Shown: piece after piece, positions 5,630 to 9,766 of the stretch
How positions within the stretch are numbered: the stretch's first letter is position 1
Layout of the letters: each line of letters opens with the position of its first letter
NCBI GenBank assembly: GCA_003153335.1
Contig: PLYG01000400.1
Span: 1-9,766 of the forward strand
Direction of reading: 5' to 3'
Length of the DNA: 9,766 bases
Source: Betaproteobacteria bacterium
GTDB taxonomy: Bacteria; Pseudomonadota; Gammaproteobacteria; Burkholderiales; Casimicrobiaceae
Notes under the pieces: model-generated
The model's database searches: none
What the model saw: only the letters and a program-made list of their open reading frames with translations
What the model was told of the DNA's origin: nothing
Made by a program: the position numbers and the translations under genes

Positions 5630-8581
5630 TCACAGGATCTTCAAAGACGCCAGAATCTGGCCCTTATGGGGTGTTCCGCCCACAAAACCCTCGGCATAGC
5701 CGATCGAGAACGTCATCGGCAGGCGCAGCGCGACGGTGAAGTTCCAGTCGACCTGGACGCCCACGGACTCATAGGTCTCTCCGGTCTTATCGCCCGGTTC
5801 ACTGAACAGCACGCCGGCGAATAGGGCCGGCCGCGCCGAACTGAGGAACAGGCCCGGCGTTCCGATATCCTCGAAGCGGATCGGCGGCAGGTTCCATTCG
5901 CCCACTGTCTTGATGAAGTTGCGCGCGCTGATCTCGTCGATGTCGAAGCCGGGGAAGCTGTCATACTCGCGGTAGCGCTTCACTTCGCCATTGTCGACGA
6001 AGTTGTTCCGGAAGCTGCCGAAGTAATAGAACGTGAGCGGGTTCAGGCGGTTGCCGCCCGCCAATCCCGCCGAACTATAGAGCCACAGCGAGGAATGTTC
6101 CCAGGGCAGCGCATAGCCGAAATCGAGACCGCCACGCAGCTTTGGAAATACTTCGTGCGCCCCATAGTCTTCCGACAGATCGAGATTCCAGCCCCAGCCC
6201 TCTTCGTGATCGACCGCGCCAAGCGACTTGGTGGCGTTGACATATTTGAGGCCTACATCCGCCGACACGATATTGCGGTCCACGGTCGCGGCGATGTTCT
6301 GGAACCCGGGCAACTGATCAAGGCTCGTGTAGTAGGCAAGGTCGGCCGTGAGATCGAGCTGGCGCGGCAGATCGTAGATCAGGGGATGCTTGTAGCCGAC
6401 CATCAGCGCATCGCCCTTCAGGCTGCGGTCCACCGGCCCGAACAGGTCGTAGAAATTGGCGTCGTTGTGCCAGTAGCGGAAATGCCATTCGGGCGTCTTG
6501 TATTCGAGATTGACGTGGAACTGTTCGGACGTGCGCAGATCGCCTGCCGGTGAGTAAGCGATGGTCGCCAGGATCTGCTCGAAGGCGAGCGGATCTTCGA
6601 AGATCACATGCCAGCCGAACGCCGCGTGACCCTTATAGCCCATGATGACCGGATAATTCGCATCCAGTCCGATGTGATCGAAGGGCACATATTTGCCCTG
6701 TGTGGTGATCATCGATTCGAAGGGTATGCCCGCCGGCGAGCCGACCGCGTAATCCTTCAGCTCGGGATGTTTCGTGATCACCTCGTTGCCGAGGAACTTG
6801 ACCGTGCCCAGATTGTCGAGCGGCTTGGGATCGATGACGACCGGCGTGAAGCCCTGGCCGGTGAACTCGAACACGATGAGCGTGCCGTCGGCCTGCGGGA
6901 TGGGGCGGAAATAGCCTGTCACCGCATTGCTGACCGCCTCGGTCTTTCCGGTTGCGATCTCATAACGGAAGATGTTCGACACGCCGGTGTAATAGTCGCT
7001 GCCGAAGAGATATTTTCCGTCGGGCGAGAACACAAAACCTTCCGGGACGGTCTGCCCGAAGTTGAATTCCGAGACCGGTGTCGTCGTACCGGCGATCAGG
7101 TCATCGGTCTTGAACACGCGCACCATCTGGTCGCCGTTCACTTCGCCGACGGACGCGGAGAGGAACTTTCCGTCCGGCGAGATGTCGAGATCGAATGGCA
7201 CTTCGCCGAACGGGAAGGTGTGGATCTGGTTCCAGTCCGTGTACGGCGCGGGAATGCGCACCAGCGTGGCATAGCCGTTCAGATGGCGGATGCCCCAGAG
7301 CGACTGGTCGGCCTTGTTGAACACCAGATCGCCGATGCGCGCATCCTTGAGCAGCATCTTCTTCTCGCCTGTCTTGAGGTCGAGCTGCATCACGTCGCGA
7401 TACGCGTAATTATCGTCGGTGTAGAAGACGAGCCGCTTGCCCGGATCGAAGGCGAGCGAGGTCACCTTGTAGAGCATCGGACCCTTGAGGTCCGTCAGAT
7501 GCATCAGCTTGCCGTCAGTGAGCGACAATTCGCCGATATGGCTGATGACGCCCGGGTAGCGGAAGCCGCCGACAAGACTGTTTGTCGCCGGATCGAGAAA
7601 CGCGCGCGAGATCGAACCCAGCGTGCGCTGCGTCAGCCGCTTGGCGTCGGTGTTCGGATATTGGTGCACCAGGGCAAGATTGGCGTTCTGGAAATCGTGC
7701 TCATAGGCGATCCAGTCGTTCCACGCCGCATCGAGGCTCTTTCCGAACACATGCTCGAACTGGGTGGAATAGTAGGCCGAGCTGTCCTCGTCGCGCTTCA
7801 ACCACTCCACCACCTTGGCCGGCGAATAGGTCAGCGCGAGATAGGAGAAGAAGCGCGTGCCGTAGAGATAGTCGTTCACGCCGACCTGGAAATCGACCTG
7901 CGTGCCTTCCGCTTCCAGGCCGAGCGGAGAATAGAAATGCGCGTTGTCCCGCACCATGGCGCGGAAGACCATTTCGTCATACGCGCCCTGCCCGCGGCCA
8001 AGGCCGCCGCCCATCCAAGTCTCCATGAAGACGGCGCTGCCTTCGAGATACCAGCGCGGAACTGTAGCTCGCGGCGCGGCGAGATAATTGTAGAGAATGG
8101 ATTCGGGATGCGCCTGGGTCGCTTCCGGCTTGCCCTGGAAGAGATGGCGCCAGAAAGCATCGCTGCCGTTGTAGACGTCCATGGTCGCGACATGGACCAT
8201 CTCGTGATTCATGATCGTGTAGAAACGCTCACCCGGGCTGAACGTCTCATAGGTCAAAGGCAGGGGCGCGATATCGACGAGCACCGCGCCGTTCGGCACC
8301 GCGCGCGCGGCCGCATTGCCATAATCGGAAAAGTCCTTGATCAGCAGCGTGGTCGGTTCCCACGGCTTCCAGTTGAAGGTCCGCTTCTGGAAGGCGAGCG
8401 AATTCTCGAAGTTCCGGCCGATATAGGGGGTGAGATAGGTCTCGGTCGGGTCGAAATAGAGCATCAGCAGGTCTTTGGTCTCGATCTCGTTGAGATCGAT
8501 CGTCGCCGCCGAGGCACAGGAAAGCGCTGCCGGCAGCGACACTGCCAGGCACAACAATGCCTTACGGATATTTGCCCCCAA
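5630..8581 (-). CDS. Secreted zinc peptidase / TolB-like propeller / outer-membrane barrel protein
   Basis: 983-residue predicted exported protein with three modules. A signal peptide (RK at 6-7, hydrophobic core 8-20, likely cleavage after ASA at 25) is followed by a gluzincin-like peptidase domain: HEMVH at 126-130 as the HExxH zinc site and WYLEGSAVFMETW with E180 as probable third ligand, the pattern of Peptidase_MA-type domains. Residues about 320-620 have propeller-like repeats (FDPGKRLVFYTDD, SPDGKFLSAS, SPDGKYLFGSD), as in TolB. From about 650 on, alternating aromatic/polar strands (YKTPEWHFRYWHND, MTFSIGYAEGFVGG) suggest a beta-barrel like surface-antigen proteins; this part is the least certain. 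The start is a TTG: an in-frame TAA at 8615-8617 leaves no ATG or GTG, and GGGGACAGG precedes it. It is followed closely by the PrsW gene. Likely role: surface or periplasmic proteolysis; substrate unknown. Confidence 0.85.
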   Translation of the reverse strand: MGANIRKALLCLAVSLPAALSCASAATIDLNEIETKDLLMLYFDPTETYLTPYIGRNFENSLAFQKRTFNWKPWEPTTLLIKDFSDYGNAAARAVPNGAVLVDIAPLPLTYETFSPGERFYTIMNHEMVHVATMDVYNGSDAFWRHLFQGKPEATQAHPESILYNYLAAPRATVPRWYLEGSAVFMETWMGGGLGRGQGAYDEMVFRAMVRDNAHFYSPLGLEAEGTQVDFQVGVNDYLYGTRFFSYLALTYSPAKVVEWLKRDEDSSAYYSTQFEHVFGKSLDAAWNDWIAYEHDFQNANLALVHQYPNTDAKRLTQRTLGSISRAFLDPATNSLVGGFRYPGVISHIGELSLTDGKLMHLTDLKGPMLYKVTSLAFDPGKRLVFYTDDNYAYRDVMQLDLKTGEKKMLLKDARIGDLVFNKADQSLWGIRHLNGYATLVRIPAPYTDWNQIHTFPFGEVPFDLDISPDGKFLSASVGEVNGDQMVRVFKTDDLIAGTTTPVSEFNFGQTVPEGFVFSPDGKYLFGSDYYTGVSNIFRYEIATGKTEAVSNAVTGYFRPIPQADGTLIVFEFTGQGFTPVVIDPKPLDNLGTVKFLGNEVITKHPELKDYAVGSPAGIPFESMITTQGKYVPFDHIGLDANYPVIMGYKGHAAFGWHVIFEDPLAFEQILATIAYSPAGDLRTSEQFHVNLEYKTPEWHFRYWHNDANFYDLFGPVDRSLKGDALMVGYKHPLIYDLPRQLDLTADLAYYTSLDQLPGFQNIAATVDRNIVSADVGLKYVNATKSLGAVDHEEGWGWNLDLSEDYGAHEVFPKLRGGLDFGYALPWEHSSLWLYSSAGLAGGNRLNPLTFYYFGSFRNNFVDNGEVKRYREYDSFPGFDIDEISARNFIKTVGEWNLPPIRFEDIGTPGLFLSSARPALFAGVLFSEPGDKTGETYESVGVQVDWNFTVALRLPMTFSIGYAEGFVGGTPHKGQILASLKIL

Positions 8582-8584
8582 AAA

Positions 8585-8593
8585 CCTGTCCCC
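8585..8593 (-). promoter_or_regulatory. Ribosome binding site supporting a TTG start
   Basis: GGGGACAGG lies 3-7 nt upstream of the TTG at 8581-8579. The frame has a TAA at 8617-8615 and no ATG or GTG between it and the signal peptide, so this site decides the start. The next TTG, at residue 9, would remove the positive charges of the signal peptide. Confidence 0.55.
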
Positions 8594-8642
8594 GAGAAGT
8601 TCCCCGGCCCGAACTTAGCCAGTTTGATTTATGACGGAAATG

Positions 8643-8672
8643 AAAAGGGCCGCCCTGTCGCCAGAGCGGCCC
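8643..8672 (-). terminator. Intrinsic terminator of the Ala-rich gene, possibly bidirectional
   Basis: On the minus-strand RNA GGGCCGC pairs with GCGGCCC, then a U·G pair and CUG/CAG continue the stem to 11 bp, closed by a GCGA tetraloop of the stable GNRA type. UUUUC follows. It lies 24 nt after the TAA of the Ala-rich gene. Read on the plus strand the same hairpin is followed by ATTTTTCTTT, so it could stop transcription from both sides. It separates the Ala-rich gene from the peptidase/PrsW unit, which therefore needs its own promoter in 8582-8642; I see no convincing one. Confidence 0.85.
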
Positions 8673-8696
8673 ATTTTTCTTTGGAGTGCGGCAGGA

Positions 8697-9766
8697 TTAC
8701 TGCGAAGCACGGCTCAGGGAGCTGGCGAAACTGGCCGAATTGACCAGTGCGCCAAAGGCCGGGTTGGAGGCCAGCGCCGAGAAGGCCGGAATGCCGGCCA
8801 GCGAAGCAAAGGCCGCCGCATTCTGGGAGATCGACGCCATCGCCGCGGAATTTCCGGCAAGGGCGGCGAAAGCGGCCGGGTTAGCCGCCATCGCGGCGAA
8901 GGCCGGGTTGGCCGTTGAGAAGGCGAACGCCGAGCTCACCGCCGAAGCGGCCTGCGCCGAACGCAGGGCAGAAGCTGCCTGCGAGACCTGGGCAGCGGCG
9001 GCGGCTTGCGACGACAAGGCCGCGGCCTGCATGGCCGACACTGCGGCTTGCGCGAGTTGCGGGGTGAGCGAGGCAACGGCCTGCGCCGCAGAAGCGACGG
9101 CGGCCGATTGCATAGCCATGCTCTGTGCAGCCTGAGCAGCAGTTGCAGCTTGCGCGACCTGCGAAGCAGCAACGGCGGTTGGCGCCATCGCTGCAGCCTG
9201 GGACACAGCCTGCGACGATGCGCTCGCCGATGCGGCCGCCGTTGCAGCGGAAGCAGCGGAAGCCTGCGAAGCCGCGGTTGCAGCCTGTGCCGCAGTAGCC
9301 ACGGCAGCAGCGGTCTGTGCTGCGCTTGCGGCTGCTTCGACACGGGCAGCGGCAGCGGCCGAGATGTTGGACGCTGTATGAACCGCAGCAGCGGCGGACT
9401 GAAGAGCAGCGGCGGCGCTCGACATGGCGGCTGCGGCCTGTCCGGTCAGAGCCGATGTGGCGGCAGCGGCTTGTGCGGCGGCGACGGCGTTGGCGCTCAG
9501 TGCGGAGTTGGCGCGCGAGAGCTCAGATGCGGCTGCGGCGTTCGCCGTCAGGCTGGAACTCACCTGTCCGACATTCTGTGCAGCGCTGATCTGATAGGCG
9601 GCCTGCAAGGCCATCGACACGACAGCAAGGTTTGCGTGTTGACCGAAGTCGGCCGCGCGCGAACCCAGGTCGGCTGTTTTCGAACTTAGGTCGGCAGCCT
9701 TCGTGCCCAAGTCAGCAGCCTTCGAGCCCAGATCGGCGGACTTCGAACTCAGGTCCGCGGCTTTGG
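8697..9766 (-). CDS. Ala-rich repeat protein, 5' end outside the window (partial)
   Basis: The frame stays open to the window edge, so at least 355 residues are encoded and the true start is outside; the TTG at 9710 lies in the middle of a repeat and is not a believable start. I do not recognise the family. Three zones are seen. First, six 7-residue repeats (9764-9639) such as KAADLSS, KSADLGS, KAADLGT and RAADFGQ. Second, a long stretch rich in Ala, Ser, Gln, Thr and Val with almost no charge, probably helical. Third, seven 9-10-residue repeats at the C terminus (8912-8715), such as ANPAFAAMA, QNAAAFASLA and SNPAFGALV, then SRASQ. Many alanine codons are mixed (GCC, GCG, GCA, GCT), which suggests selection on protein rather than simple DNA slippage. 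The minus strand is chosen because of these ordered repeats and the terminator just after the stop. Possible roles are a coiled-coil, structural or surface protein; no enzyme motif is present. Confidence 0.7.
   Translation of the reverse strand, partial: KAADLSSKSADLGSKAADLGTKAADLSSKTADLGSRAADFGQHANLAVVSMALQAAYQISAAQNVGQVSSSLTANAAAASELSRANSALSANAVAAAQAAAATSALTGQAAAAMSSAAAALQSAAAAVHTASNISAAAAARVEAAASAAQTAAAVATAAQAATAASQASAASAATAAASASASSQAVSQAAAMAPTAVAASQVAQAATAAQAAQSMAMQSAAVASAAQAVASLTPQLAQAAVSAMQAAALSSQAAAAAQVSQAASALRSAQAASAVSSAFAFSTANPAFAAMAANPAAFAALAGNSAAMASISQNAAAFASLAGIPAFSALASNPAFGALVNSASFASSLSRASQ
8715..8912 (-). repeat. Seven C-terminal NPAF-type repeats
   Basis: Units of 9 or 10 residues (9, 10, 10, 10, 9, 9, 9) each begin with a small residue plus Asn or Ile/Ser, then Pro/Ala, a Phe or Met, and a terminal Ala-Leu-Ala-like segment. 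They cover 66 residues up to the last five residues of the protein. The DNA is diverged between units, unlike the heptad array, so these repeats are older. Confidence 0.75.
9639..9764 (-). repeat. Six 21-bp tandem repeats coding for heptads
   Basis: Six units of exactly 21 nt start at 9764, 9743, 9722, 9701, 9680 and 9659 and encode [K/R]-[A/S/T]-A-D-[L/F]-[G/S]-[S/T/Q]. The array runs to the window edge and likely continues. With Ala and Leu three to four residues apart it could form an Ala-type coiled coil. Confidence 0.85.

Noticed and set aside
8600..8642. Promoter for the peptidase gene (TTTCCG, 17 nt, TAAGTT on the minus strand)
   Set aside because: Both hexamers match the sigma-70 consensus poorly, so it was not listed as a feature.
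6608..8743. 711-codon plus-strand open frame opposite the peptidase gene
   Set aside because: It has typical antisense composition, no domain motifs, and lies over a gene with a signal peptide, HExxH site and propeller repeats.
8686..9689. Plus-strand Ala-rich (149 codons) and Gly/Cys/Ser/Arg-rich (227 codons) frames over the Ala-rich gene
   Set aside because: GCN-rich DNA gives low-complexity frames on both strands. Only the minus frame has ordered heptad and NPAF repeats and a terminator just after its stop.
9708..9710. TTG at 9710 as start of the Ala-rich protein
   Set aside because: It is the Leu codon inside a KAADLGT repeat, and the frame and repeats continue upstream to the window edge.

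Overview
The window looks like a chromosomal piece of a GC-rich Gram-negative bacterium, most likely a member of the Pseudomonadota. It carries a Bug/TctC-type periplasmic solute-binding protein, a gene for a predicted outer-membrane barrel protein, and proteobacterial-style acyl-CoA ligases. Bug proteins are most expanded in Burkholderiales but also occur in Alphaproteobacteria, so I cannot fix the class from this sequence alone. All six genes I accept lie on the minus strand. The many long plus-strand reading frames are antisense shadows of GC-rich coding DNA.

Read in the direction of transcription, from high to low coordinates, the layout is as follows. (1) The window opens inside an extremely alanine-rich protein (9766 to 8697) whose 5' end is missing. 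It has 21-bp/7-residue repeats of KAADLGS type at the window edge and seven 9-10-residue NPAF-type repeats at its C terminus. A strong intrinsic terminator (8643-8672) closes it. (2) A two-gene unit follows: a secreted 983-residue protein combining a zinc-peptidase domain, a TolB-like propeller and a probable outer-membrane barrel (8581-5630), then 15 nt later a PrsW-type intramembrane protease with an extra C-terminal soluble domain (5614-4583). (3) After a 132-nt gap comes a small-molecule uptake and activation group: two AMP-forming acyl-CoA ligases (4450-2756 and 2564-1035) and a tripartite-tricarboxylate-type binding protein (1018-53).

The last three genes fit together as capture of a carboxylic acid in the periplasm and its activation to a CoA thioester in the cytoplasm. 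The substrate cannot be told from sequence, and no membrane permease is present. The two ligases share an almost identical 71-nt stretch over the hinge/A8 motif although most of their length is divergent. Between them lies a 191-nt gap with a 13-bp hairpin just before the GTG start of the second ligase.

The most interesting parts are the pairing of a surface-directed metallopeptidase/propeller/barrel protein with an intramembrane protease, and the unrecognised Ala-rich double-repeat protein upstream of them. The lower-numbered part of the window looks visibly richer in G+C than the 4.6-8.6 kb part, which may mark two blocks of different history. No tRNA, rRNA, CRISPR array, insertion sequence or integrase was seen. 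No gene-free stretch exceeds 300 bases.
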